In this document: piece by piece, positions 43,401-53,445 of the stretch
Position numbering within the stretch: the stretch's first letter is position 1
Layout of the letters: the number at the start of each line of letters is the position of its first letter
DNA from: Ovis canadensis
Taxonomy: Eukaryota > Chordata > Mammalia > Artiodactyla > Bovidae
Reading direction: 5' to 3'
Length of the DNA stretch: 64,000 nt
NCBI RefSeq assembly: GCF_042477335.2
Contig: NC_091247.1
Span: forward strand, 225,146,001-225,210,000
The notes under the pieces: model-generated
What the model was told of the DNA's origin: nothing
Seen by the model: the letters and a program-made list of their open reading frames with translations, nothing else
Databases searched by the model: none
Position numbers and translations under genes: made by a program

Positions 43401-46400
43401 TCAGTAGGGTCGGAACTTGCGCTGGGCCCGCATCAGCTCGATTCTCTGCTTGTCCTCCTCGAACTTCTTGCGCAGCTGCGCGATATCTGGGGCGAGGGGG
43501 CAGGAGGGGAAACAGGGCCGGGGTCAGACGGCAGGCCGGGCGGGAGCTATGCCCCGTGGCCCCACTCGAGAGGACGGCAGCACCTCCCGTCAGCCACCAC
43601 TGCCCCGGTTGGTTGGCGCTCAGCACGGCCTCCCCCATTGCCTCTGTGCTAGGAAACGGTGCAGATGCTGCCAGGAAATGGAACTGGGCCACAACCCAGT
43701 CAGAGGATGCAGGCTGAAGTGGAGATAACATGCCTGAGGTTTCAGACAGAAACTTTACCAGGTCAATGGGACTTCCCTGGTGGCCCAAGGATTAAGACTC
43801 CACCTTGCAATGCTGGGGACTCAGATGCCACACGCAGCGGGGCCACTCAGCCCTCATGCCACAACTACCCGAGCCCAGGCACCTCAACTAGAGAGGGACC
43901 CACCCATCATGGTTAAGAGCCTGCTCACTACAATTAAGACCCAACAAAGCCAAAACAAACAAACAAACAAACAAACAAACAAACACTACCTCTGTTATCC
44001 CCTCCACCTCCAACACACACCCCGAGGTGAAGGAAGAAGGCTTTGGGGGTGCTGGGAGATCCCCGGGACCCCTCTCCCAGCCTAACAGACCAGGGAACTC
44101 CACGCAGCTGGGGCTGGCAGAGCGGCCACAAGACCACGGCCCGGGCACCCCGGCAGGGGGGTGAAGGACAGGGCCCTGGGGCGCCTTACGCTCCATCTTG
44201 GTCTCGCGGTGCTGCCAGGCGTAGAAGTTGAGCAGCTCCTTGCGGGCGCGCTTCCGCCTCTCCCGCTCCAGCACCCGCAGGCTGGCCGCCTCCGTCCTCG
44301 GGAGCACTGGTCGGCGGCCCCGGCGGGTCACCTTCACCCAGCCCTCCTCGTCGGGGACGCCTTCCTCCTCCTTGGCCTTGGCCTCCTCCTGTAGGTTACA
44401 GGGCCCGTGATGGGCAGGCGCCTGGGACCCACCGTGTGGCCCCAGGAGCCCCTCGCCGCCTCCTCTCCGCTCTCCCTCCCACGCCTGGCACCACCCCACC
44501 GCCTCGGCCGCTCCCTCCGCGCCCAGCACCGTGTGCCCTCACGCTGCTCCCTTCCAGCCCTGATCGTCTGCCCCGACGAGAGACCATTTCCCTCGAGAGG
44601 GGCGCTTCCAGCTGGATGTTACCAGCTGGGAGGCCCAGCCAGCCGCCGCCCGTGCGGAAGCCCCACCTCTGCTATCTTCCGGTCGTAGGTCTCCATGAAG
44701 GCGTCCACCTCGACCCTCAGAGCCTCGGGGTCCGGCACCGAGTCCGTGTAGTCTCGGATCCACTCTGAGGGGGAAGAGGGCGAAGGAGACGGGGATTCCT
44801 AGGCCTGACTCTCAGGGGCCCCCCAGGACCTGCAGCGGGGCGGGATCTCCTCGCCCAGGCCGCCGGGATGCACACCCTGAGGGCCAGGCGACACGGGCAG
44901 ACGCGGCCCCCAAAGCTGCCCTCCCCACCCGGGGCCGCGGTACTGACTGAGGACGCCGCTCCTCACAGGGTGACTCTCAGTGGAGACCAGCAGGGGGCCC
45001 TTCAGGGCCAAGGCGGCCGACATGCCGCCTGGCTTCTGGAACACCACGTAGGCCACCTGGAAGCCCTGGAGGAGAGAGGTCAGTGGCAGGAGCCTTCCCC
45101 AGGGGCGTCTCACCCCAGGGCCCCCCACCCGCCCTCAGCCTGACTGCCGCGGGACCAGGGGAGAAGGGCTGTACTAACCCAGGGGTGGGGTGCCCACACT
45201 CCTAGCTACACAACTTCTGCTAAGAGTGACCCGATCCAGCGTCTTCACCAGGGAGCGGTGGACCCTGGGGCCTGTTTCACTTGCGGGAGGGACTCAGGGG
45301 AGGGCGTGCTCTCCCGGGGCCAGGAGTGGACGGACAGACGGGGCGGGGGGCGCCCGCAAAGTCCCCTCAACAGGAGGAGGTGTGGGCTCCCAGACACAGA
45401 GAAGGGAGACCAGGGCCACCAAGCCTAAGGGAGAATCAACTTCCGCGGGGGGAAGCCAGCGGTGGGGGTGCTAGGGGAGGCCCCTCGGGCAGGGAGCAGA
45501 GATGTCTTTGAGCTTCCCCCCGCAGGACGATGGAAAGAGCTGGACAGGGAGGCTCCAGGATGTGGCAAATTCGGGTGGAGGCCGCTCAGCTGACAGGCCT
45601 CCTAGACCACAGGTCAGGACGGGCCTGACCACAGGGAACACCCTAATTGCCGCGGCCTCCCCTGATGCCACGTTCCCCTCACAGGCCGGGGACACCGCTC
45701 GGCCCTGCGCACGCCCTCACTGCTGCGGCCCGGTCCTGCAGGCTTACGGGAACTGGTTTGGGGTTAAAGAACTTCGACCGGGGCTCCTTTGGGCTCTCAG
45801 CAAGCTCTGGCTTCTCCTGTAACTTCACCGACTGGACGGACCCGCAGGGGGAGAGGAGGCGGGACAAGCACTCCTGCCAGGGCAGAGAGAAGCGCAGGGT
45901 GAGCCTCCCGCCACACCGGAGCCCCAGAGTCCAGCCTGCAGGGCGGGCACAGAGGGCCTGGGCAGGCACAGAGGGCCTGGGCACGCCACCCCCTCCTCAA
46001 CACCGAGGTCACAACCCCAGCCCCCCACGGCCCAAGGGGGCCACCTTTTTTGACTTTGTGTTCAAAGCTGTGGGTAAAAGGGGACTCCAGAAGGAGGAGA
46101 CAGAGGGGAGACGGAATTCAGGTATAATTTTTTGGCTTTATGACCTAACCCTGCTGGAAGCATGTGCCCAGGGTATGCTCCGTCTGTTCCGGAAAGGGAC
46201 TGCTCCCTTTGAAAGGCCACCTGGCTGAAAGATCTCTTTTCCCCTGTCAATGTCTCTGAGGGATCTCCAAAGGAGGAGTGGGTTCTCAACTTTTCTTTTC
46301 CCACTATTACAAGAATGCATGCATGCTAAGTCACTTCAGTCATGTCTGACTCTTTGCGACTCCGTGGATGGTAGCCCTCCAGTCTCCTCTGTCCATGGGA

Positions 46401-49400
46401 TTCTCCAGGCAAGAATACTGGAGTGGGTTGCCATGCCCTCCTCCAGGGGATCTTCCTGACCCAGGGATTGAACCCAGTCTCTTAGAATAGGTGGGGATGT
46501 TTTTAATTGTATTTTGATTTTATAAATTTTACTACCTGAATCGCCGTTTAGAAATAATTAAATCTCCCCTGTTGGAATCAGGTTGGTGGTTATCGCTGGC
46601 AGGGGGAGGGGGCGCAGCGGGATTTCTGGGGTGTGGGCGATGCTGTTTTTCAGTCTGGGCGCAGATGACACAGATTTGCTCAATCTGTAAAGTGCAGCAA
46701 GTGCTACACCTGGGCCCAGGTGCTTCTCTGTTCATACACTAGTCTTCAGGAAACATTAAAAATGACATTCTCCCCTCTCACTGTTTCTCTCTTTAACTAC
46801 AGAGGAATCTTTTAGAAATTAATATTTCTTTTCTGAAAAAAAAAAAAAAAACTCATTGGAAATCCAGCAATTCCTTTAGTTTCTCTTCTGTAAATTAAAG
46901 AAATACTAAATTTAATAGCTTTTGTGAAGAAAAAAAAAAGTAACACATATCTGCATGCATGCTAAGTCACTTTAGTCATGTTCAGCTTTTTGCAACCCTA
47001 TGGCCTATAGCCCACCAGGCTCCTCTGTCCATGGAATTCTCCAGGCTAGGATACTGGAGTGGGTTGCCATGCCCTCTTCTAGGGGATCTTCCTGGAGGGA
47101 TTGAACCTGTGTCTCCTGCATTAGCAGACAGGTTCTTTAACACTAGCGCCACCTGGGAAACCTCTGAATAGTAGACTCAGAGGTAATTTTACTTTCTCCT
47201 ACTTTTCTTATTTTTTTTTTTTTACTATGGATGCGGATCAATTAAAAAAAAACAAAACAATGTTTATGTTGTCAGACTTCACACAAGTAGTTGGCACAAC
47301 CTTCACAATACTCAAGAAAAAATGTGAGAACAAGTGTCTGTCCTGGAGGAGGGCATGACAACCCACTCCAGTATTCTTGCCTGGAGAATCCCATGGACAG
47401 GCAGGCTCCTCTGTCCATGGGGTTGCAAAGAGTAGGACACGACTGAATGACTAACACTTTTGGTTTCAAGTGTATCTGTCTTCAGGTGGAATTATGCTTG
47501 GCAGACATAGTTATGCAACAACTACTTTAGGCAACAGAAGACTTTAGCTGTACTATAATACTACCTGCAATGGACATGTATCAATTTTATAATCGGGGAA
47601 AAAACACGTAACTCAAACAATTCTGGGTAACATATAAGAAGCTATGGGCTCCCTAGAGAATTATATTTAAAAAAGGACATCTTTAAAATGCCAACTTCCT
47701 GTTGTAAGAGATGCAGACTTCCAGACACCACCCCTCGGGACTTCAGTTAGCTGCTTCCCTCTCATCACTGAGGACTGGGGGGTGGGGGGCCCACAGGAGC
47801 CCCTGCCCCAGGCTCAGGTTCCCTTCCAGACACGAGTTTACCTCTGTGCAGTACGGAGGCACGTTGAGGACAAAAAGAGTCCGCTTCTGAGGCCAGGAAG
47901 ACTTGGTGCCTTCTCGAACTTTGTGCTCTCTCACATAGAGGTAATGAGAAGACTGCTGCTTTTCAGAGAATTTGATCGGAATGGCTGGAAGGAACGTGGG
48001 AACGGGGAGGGACGACACACGAGTCAGGTTCAGGCTGTCCCTTTTTAGTCCTGTGTGCCTGTTGGTCCGCCCATCCACCCATCCATCCTTCACTGAGCTC
48101 TTCTCCTAGGCAAGGCCTGTGCAAGATGCTTCGGCAGGCTACACAGCTGAACGAACACCATCTGCCCAGGAGGGGCTCCAGTCGGCAGTAGAAGAGAATT
48201 TTAATGGGATGCGAAAGGAGAGAGGTTCAAACTCTGCTGCTCTGGGAGTAAACCCCAAATCCTTACCACGGTCCCCCGTGTAGCCTCTCTTCACCCCATC
48301 TTCCCCTCTCCACACCACATACCTCCTCTCTGTTCCTCCAATCAGCCAGGGCCTCACCCATGCTGCTCTGAAACATCAGCCCTCATCCTTCCACCCATTC
48401 TTCAGGTCCTTACTCCCTCGGGAGAGCCTTACATGCCAGGTTAGAGCTACCCGCTTTGTGCCTTAACATCTCTCTCGGTCTCTAAGCCCCTTGCTGTGTG
48501 ATGATTTGGATAATCGCTGGCATTCCCATAAACTTTAATCCTGTCACAAGAGATGCAAACTTCCAGACACCACCTCTTGGGGCACGGAGAGCACGGAGAG
48601 GATCCAGAGGATCCAACTGCAACCCTGCACTCAGGAAGCTCACGTAGTGAAGTGAGAGGACAGAACAAGTCAGCATGTAACAAGGTGGTATCAAATAGGA
48701 AGGAAAAACACAGAGTGAAGTAGAGCAGACTAATGGGTGACAGACGCCTTTGGGGAACACCTCTTTGAGGAAGTAACATTAAAGCCTCCACCAGGGGCTT
48801 CCCCAGAGGCTCAGTGGTAAAGAATACACCTGCCAATGCAGGAGACACAGGTTGGATCCTGGATCCGGGAAGATCCCACATGCCACAGAGCAACTAAGCC
48901 TGGGCACCACAACTACTGAGTCTGTGCTCCAGAGCCCGGGAGCAGCAACTGCTGAAGCCGGCATGCCACCTAGATAGAGCCGGTGCTCCACTAAAGAAAC
49001 CACTGCAATGAGAGGCGCACTGCAACCAGAGAGCAGCCCCGCTCCTGGCAACTAGAGAAAGGCCGGAGCACCAACCAAGACCCAGCACAGCCAAAAATAA
49101 ATAAAATTCCAAACAGGAAGGAAACAGAGTGAAGTAGTGCAGGGTACTGGGTGACACAGGCCTTTAGACATCTATCAGGACCACCTCTTTGAGGAAGTAA
49201 CATTAAAGCTTCGACCAGAATGACACGAAGCCCTGTAACGGGGCAGAGCTGTCTGAGGAACTCAGAGGAAAAAGACACAGTAAGTACAAAAACTCTGTGG
49301 GTGTAAAGAGCTTGTTGTCTCGGAGAAACAGAAAGACAGAGCTTGTAGGTCAGCTAGAGCCAGGATAGGAGGGATGTGATGTCTGGATTTTGTTTTACGT

Positions 49401-49947
49401 GCTAACTTTAGTCACTGCAGAGAGTTCGTCGGGGATGGGCGTGTGAGGCAAGATCTGAGTTAAATCTGACTTTAGAAAGAACATTCTGGCAGCTGAGTGA
49501 AAAACAGAAGGCAGGGGAACAGGCGAGGTGAGCGCTGAGGCGGCTGGACCAGAAATTGCAAAAAGGGGCTGATAAGTGGATGGGTGCATCTCAGGGGGGA
49601 GAATACAGACAGACACAAGTTCGCCCTGGAAAAGTGTAGACGAAGGTGCGCTCACTCAAGGAAAGCGTTGGCCAAACTAGGCTCGTCCCGAGCCAAGTGA
49701 ACCCAGACGAGAACAGGTGCCGCGTGGGCTGAGGGGGCCCGGGGCTTCAGAACCTTCTGGGGCTCACGTCCAAGCGTGTGACTGCTCCTCGGGGTCCTGA
49801 CCCACTGCCGACCCCCCAGGCTCTTCGTGGAGAAGCACGGCCGCTCCCCAGCCTCGCGCCCCGCAGCCCCTTACCTGAGTAGCCGGGCAGGGTTGGAGCC
49901 CCCGAATCAGATTCCCGCGCCGCACGCTTCCTTCTGCGCGCCACCAT
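43401..49947 (-). CDS. RRP7A: RRP7A, small-subunit processome rRNA-processing protein 7, 280 residues, 7 exons
   Basis: Coding exons, 5' to 3' on minus: 49947-49875, 47984-47842, 45873-45748, 45065-44948, 44764-44667, 44388-44190, 43486-43401 (TGA at 43403-43401). All junctions are GT-AG; 843 nt stay in frame and the 280-residue length equals human. An N-terminal basic MVARRRK start is followed by an RRM: LFVLNV (about 61-66) as RNP2 and AYVVF (about 119-123) as RNP1-like. A charged C-terminal Rrp7 domain follows, with DEEGWVKVTRRGRR and a final basic RAQRKFRPY. The protein works in the nucleolus in 40S subunit assembly (UTP-C/CURI complex in yeast). Trp155, whose change to Cys in human causes microcephaly as I recall, is kept, at the exon 4-5 junction. 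Introns hold SINEs and an L2 duplication. Confidence 0.97.
43768..43985 (+). mobile_element. CHR-type SINE with (CAAA)n tail, RRP7A intron 6
   Basis: GGACTTCCCTGGTGGCCCAAG head, ATGCCACACGCAGCGGGG, ACAATTAAGACCCAACAAAGCC and then about seven CAAA units (43,957-43,985). Antisense to RRP7A. Confidence 0.85.
46315..46490 (-). mobile_element. Bov-tA-type SINE, RRP7A intron 2
   Basis: GCATGCTAAGTCACTTCAGTC, CAGGCAAGAATACTGGAGTG and the B-box complement GGGATTGAACCCAG; the last head part is missing. Confidence 0.85.
46951..47163 (-). mobile_element. Bov-tA-type SINE, RRP7A intron 2
   Basis: GCATGCTAAGTCACTTTAGTC, CAGGCTAGGATACTGGAGTG and the head complement TAGCGCCACCTGGGAAACC. A and T homopolymers lie near 46,839-46,852, 46,930-46,939 and 47,211-47,223. 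Confidence 0.85.
47342..47462 (+). mobile_element. ART2A/Bov-tA SINE fragment, RRP7A intron 2
   Basis: CCCACTCCAGTATTCTTGCC, ATCCCATGGACAGGCAGGC and GTAGGACACGACTGAATGAC; no tRNA-like head. Confidence 0.83.
48690..49225. repeat. Duplicated L2-like segment flanking a SINE, RRP7A intron 1
   Basis: About 105 bases recur as direct repeats: 48,693-48,795 and 49,107-49,222. Shared blocks are AACACAGAGTGAAGTAG / AAACAGAGTGAAGTAG, then CTGGGTGACACAGGCCTTT-like text and CACCTCTTTGAGGAAGTAAC ATTAAAGC. The sequence resembles mammalian L2. Both copies flank the SINE at 48,796-49,106. Confidence 0.8.
48796..49106 (+). mobile_element. CHR-type SINE, long form, RRP7A intron 1
   Basis: GGCTTCCCCAGAGGCTCAGTG head, B-box region CAGGTTGGATCCTGG, GAGCAACTAAGCCTGGGC, a CAACTAGAGAAAGGCC block and an (AAAT) tail. 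Confidence 0.83.
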
Positions 49948-50000
49948 CTTGCCGACCGGAAGCTGCGGGGGATGCTGGGAGTTGTAGTTGGTCGCTGGTA
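49938..50000 (-). promoter_or_regulatory. RRP7A: RRP7A core promoter: ZNF143/THAP11-, ETS- and YY1-like sites
   Basis: On the minus strand ACTACAACTCCCAGCATCC (49,988-49,970) matches the ZNF143/THAP11 (SBS) motif. GCTTCCGG (49,963-49,956) is an ETS core. AAGATGGTGGC (49,950-49,940), overlapping the start codon, is close to the YY1 motif AAGATGGCGGC. There is no TATA box. The order upstream of the ATG is SBS, ETS, YY1 within 50 bases, typical of housekeeping and ribosome-biogenesis promoters. Whether these factors bind is inference. Confidence 0.75.
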
Positions 50001-50115
50001 GCCGTTTCCGTGACGACGGCGCCTCCTGGGGCCCCGCCCTCTCGGTTCCAGGCCCGCCTCTTGCGACCCCTAGTTCCCGCCTGCCCGGTCCCGCGGTCCT
50101 CCAGGGCCCAACCTT

Positions 50116-50202
50116 CAGTTCAGTCGCTCAGTCGTGTCCGACTCTTTGCGACTCCATGAACTGCAGCACGCCAGGCCTCCCTGTCCATCGCCAGTTCTTG
50201 GA
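50116..50202 (-). mobile_element. BovB 3'-end fragment just upstream of RRP7A
   Basis: The minus strand reads the last part of BovB (GGGAGGCCTGGCGTGCTGC, GTCGGACACGACTGAGCGAC, TGAACTGAAGG). Very 5'-truncated, about 170 bases upstream of the RRP7A ATG. Confidence 0.88.
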
Positions 50203-50359
50203 ATAAGGAATTATATTAAAGTACATAATTATATCGTGTATGTAAAACAACATATGAATATGCAAACATTTATTATTTGTATGTAAATGTTTATTATGTA
50301 AATACATATATATATTAAAAAGTTACCACAGTATACTATTGTTGATATTTTATCAGTGT
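50203..50359. other. AT-rich intergenic stretch
   Basis: Many TATGTAAA/ATTATG-type words. No gene recognised. Confidence 0.5.
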
Positions 50360-50734
50360 TGATATTTCTAAGTGCCGAAACATTCCTTCTCTAGATATCC
50401 CTCAGCCCTTTCCCATTTATAAAATAATTGTTTTAAGTATTTCCTTTACATGCACTGAGAACATCGTTATTATTTTTGCTAACCACTAGGCTACCAGAGA
50501 ACTCCCAACAACCATTATTTCTTCGACTTTTACTTTTCTCCTTCTGGGACTCATGTCACAGATTTTAGACTTTTTGTTACAGTACCATAGGCCCCCAAAG
50601 TCCTTCATTATTTTTAAGTCTATTTTTCCTTATTGTTCAGATTGGGTAGTTTCTATTGTTTCACCTTCAAGTTCACAGATTCTTCTCTATTACTTTTTTG
50701 GGGGGGCGGGAGGGGGAGAATGGTACTTGTAGTT

Positions 50735-50856
50735 TTCAATTTTATTTGGCTGCACCGTGCGGCTTGTAGGATCTTAGTTCCCTAACCAGAAATCAAGCCC
50801 ACAGCTTTGGCAGTGAGTGCAAAGTCCTAACTACTGGACCTCCAGGGAATTTGGTG
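50735..50856 (-). mobile_element. CHR-type SINE
   Basis: TTATTTGGCTGCACCGTGCGG, CTTAGTTCCCTAACCAG and the head complement CTACTGGACCTCCAGGGAA. A G-run precedes it at 50,700-50,717. Confidence 0.8.
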
Positions 50857-51096
50857 TACTTTCAACTTGAAAAGGTTTTTCTCTACTTCTGAAACCAACT
50901 TAAAGTGGTTTTTCTTTACTTCTTCGATTGTTTGAAGTTCAAATATTCCATCAATTGTTTTGTGTTAATCGCTTATTGACGCATTTTTAATGGTTGCTTT
51001 TAAATCCTTATCAGTAACTAACATCTCTGTCATCATCGAGTTAACATCCATTCTTGTCTCCTTCAGGGTGAAATTTTCCTGATCTTTAGTATGATC

Positions 51097-51365
51097 TGGA
51101 GAAGGCAACAGCACCCCACTTCAGTACTCTTGCCTGGAAAATCCTATGGACGGAGGAGCCTGGTAGGCTGCAGTCCATGGGGTCTCTAGGAGTCGGACAC
51201 GACTGAGCGACTTCACTTTCACTTTTCACTTTCATGCACTGGAGAAGGAAATGGCAACCCACTCCAGTGTTCTTGCCTGGAGAATCCCAGGGACAGGGGA
51301 GCCTGGTGGGCTGCCGTCTATGGGGTCGCACAGAGTCGGACACGACTGAGGCGACTTGGCAGTTA
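51097..51365 (+). mobile_element. ART2A/BOVA2 dimer SINE
   Basis: Two head-to-tail units, each starting CTGGAGAAGG and carrying TCTTGCCTGGA and GTCGGACACGACTGAG. The first ends in a CACTTTCACTTTTCACTTTC linker (51,213-51,233). Confidence 0.9.
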
Positions 51366-51660
51366 GTATGATTGACTATTGACTGAAACATGGCCATTAT
51401 GAAAGTTCTGTATCTTATTTAAATGTTACAGCATACCTCCTCTAATGGGCATGGAAAGAAACTGTGTCATTACTACCAGGTTATGGGTGGCAGTGAGCTC
51501 CATCATCCTAGACCCTCTGCTAATACCCTGGTTGGGAGGAGCTGTGGGGAGGTGCCCATTTCTCCTCCTGTGGCCTCCACTGACATCGACTTAAAAGTCC
51601 CAGCTCCCAGATTTGCGGGTGCCCCCAATACAGCCTAGTGAGTGAGCATGCATACGTATC

Positions 51661-51989
51661 TAGGACTCAACTTGGCATTTACTAGTGAAGGTGAGGCTGC
51701 AGTTTTTCCTGTGGTGTTTCACTAGTTTTCTTTCAGTCTTGTTAAGCTATCCCTTTTCAGGTCCTCACTTGGGGTTTTGGTTGTTTGTTGGTCTGCTTAT
51801 TCAGCACCCAGCTTGGCATGTATGAAGCAAAAAGGAAACCCAGGGAACTCAATGCTGGTCATTCACTGGGTCCCCAGCCAGTCTTTTTTCTTTCCACCTT
51901 CCAGTCTTATGTTTTATGTAAAATAGACAAGGTTGTATTTAGTGGAAAGGATAGGAATAAAATACTTGAATTCCATCTTCCCATAAACG
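51661..51989. other. Intergenic stretch, no feature recognised
   Basis: No gene or clear repeat seen. Confidence 0.45.
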
Positions 51990-53092
51990 AATGTAAAATG
52001 GTGCAGCCACTGTGGAAATCAAAATAGTTGCATCTTCAAAAAATTAAAAATAGAACTGCCACACAATCCAGCAATTCCTCTTCTGGGTATATACCAAAGA
52101 GCTGAAAACAGAGTCTTGAAGAGATATTTGTACATTCATGTTCATAGCATTATTCACAATCGCTAAAACATGGAAGCAACCCAAGTGTCCAACAGATGGA
52201 TAAGCAAAATATGGTATACACAGTGGAGTATTATTTAGCCTTAAAAAGAAATGACACATGCTACAACATGGATGAACCTTGAGGACACTATGCCAAGTGA
52301 AAGTCAATTAAGTTCAGTTGCTCAATCGTGTCCGACTCTTTGCAACCCCATGAATTGCAGCACGCTAGCCTTCCCTGTCCATCACCAGCTCCCAGAGCTT
52401 GCTCAAACTCACGTTCATCGAGTTGGTGATGCCATCCAACCATCTCCTCTGTTGTCCCCTTCTCCTCCTGCCTTCAACCTTTCCCAGCATCAGGGTCTTT
52501 TCAAATGGGTCAGTTCTTGGCATCAGGTGGCCAAAGTATTGGAGTTTCAGTCTCAGCATCAGTCCTTCCAATGAATATTCAGGACTGATTTCCTTTAGGA
52601 TGGACTGGTTGGATCTGCCTGCAGTCCAAGGGACTCTCAAGAGTCTTCTCCAACACAGTTCAAAAGCATCAATTCTTCGGTGCTCAGCTTTCTTTAGAGT
52701 CCAAGTCTTACATCTATACATGACTACTGGGAAAACCATAGCTTTGACTAGATGGAACTTTGTTAGCAAAGTAATGTCTCTGCTTTTTAATATGCCGTCT
52801 GGGTTTGTCATGGCTTTTCTTCCAAGGAGCAAGTGTCTTTGGAGCCCAAGAAAATAGTCACAGAAAGACAAATATTGTGAGTCCACCCACGTGAGTAGTT
52901 AAAATCATGAAGACAAGAAGCGGACTAGTAGTTGCCAGAGGCTTGGGGGAGGGTGGAAGGAGAATGGGCTGGTGTTTAATGGAGAGTTTCAGCTCCATAC
53001 GATGAAAAAGCTCTGGAGATGGATGGTAGTGATGGTTGTACAATTCTTGTGAATGTATTTAATACCACATATTTTATCACAAAATAAAAAAA
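51990..53092 (+). mobile_element. L1 3' end split by a BovB insertion
   Basis: ATGGTGCAGCCACTGTGGAA, GGGTATATACCAAAGAGC, AAACATGGAAGCAACCCAAG and TTATTTAGCCTTAAAAAG are L1 ORF2 tail. After the BovB it resumes at CACAGAAAGACAAATATTG, TAGTTGCCAGAGGCTTGGGG and ends CACAAAATAAAAAAAC. AGTCA flanks the insertion. Confidence 0.82.
52307..52858 (-). mobile_element. BovB 3' fragment inserted in the L1
   Basis: The plus strand starts AAGTTCAGTTGCTCAATCGTG (tail complement). The minus strand reads GTTCGAAC-type BovB C-terminal text with blocks FPVVMYRCKTWT and LRVPWTAGRSNQSILKE, then non-coding tail. It starts inside the ORF, so it is dead. Confidence 0.9.
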
Positions 53093-53445
53093 CCTACCAA
53101 CTGATTTTTTTCTAGTACATAGTTGATCTAAGAGGTAAATTTTACCCCCAAGTGTAACTTCAAGGCAGCGACTCCCCTGTTCCCTATGAACAGACCTATG
53201 TTCGAGTTGACCATGCTTATACTCATGACGCACTTTAGGCCCAGGAGGTACTGAGTTTCTGTGCTAGGTCCTTCCCAAACATTCATGCTCATATTCTCTC
53301 AATTGTGGAGAAGTTCAAAGAGTCCTGTGAGGAACTGCCTGAAGGTCACAGCTGGTGAGCATCAAAGCAAAGGCAGATCTCTTTTTTCTGGTGCCAAATT
53401 CCAAGAGGCCCCTTAACATAATCTTTTAAGAAATGACAGCTCAAA

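Larger units (their letters stand above)
50360..51660 (-). mobile_element. Old L1-like remnant with two SINE insertions (probable)
   Basis: TTTCTATTGTTTCACCTTC, TCATCATCGAGTTAACATCC, GGGTGAAATTTTCCTGATC and GTATCTTATTTAAATGTTAC resemble the antisense of an old L1-group 3' region. Low-confidence assignment. Confidence 0.4.

Noticed and set aside
43888-44529. 213-codon minus frame taken as one exon
   Set aside because: Only 44,388-44,190 is RRP7A exon 6; the extensions run into introns and a SINE.
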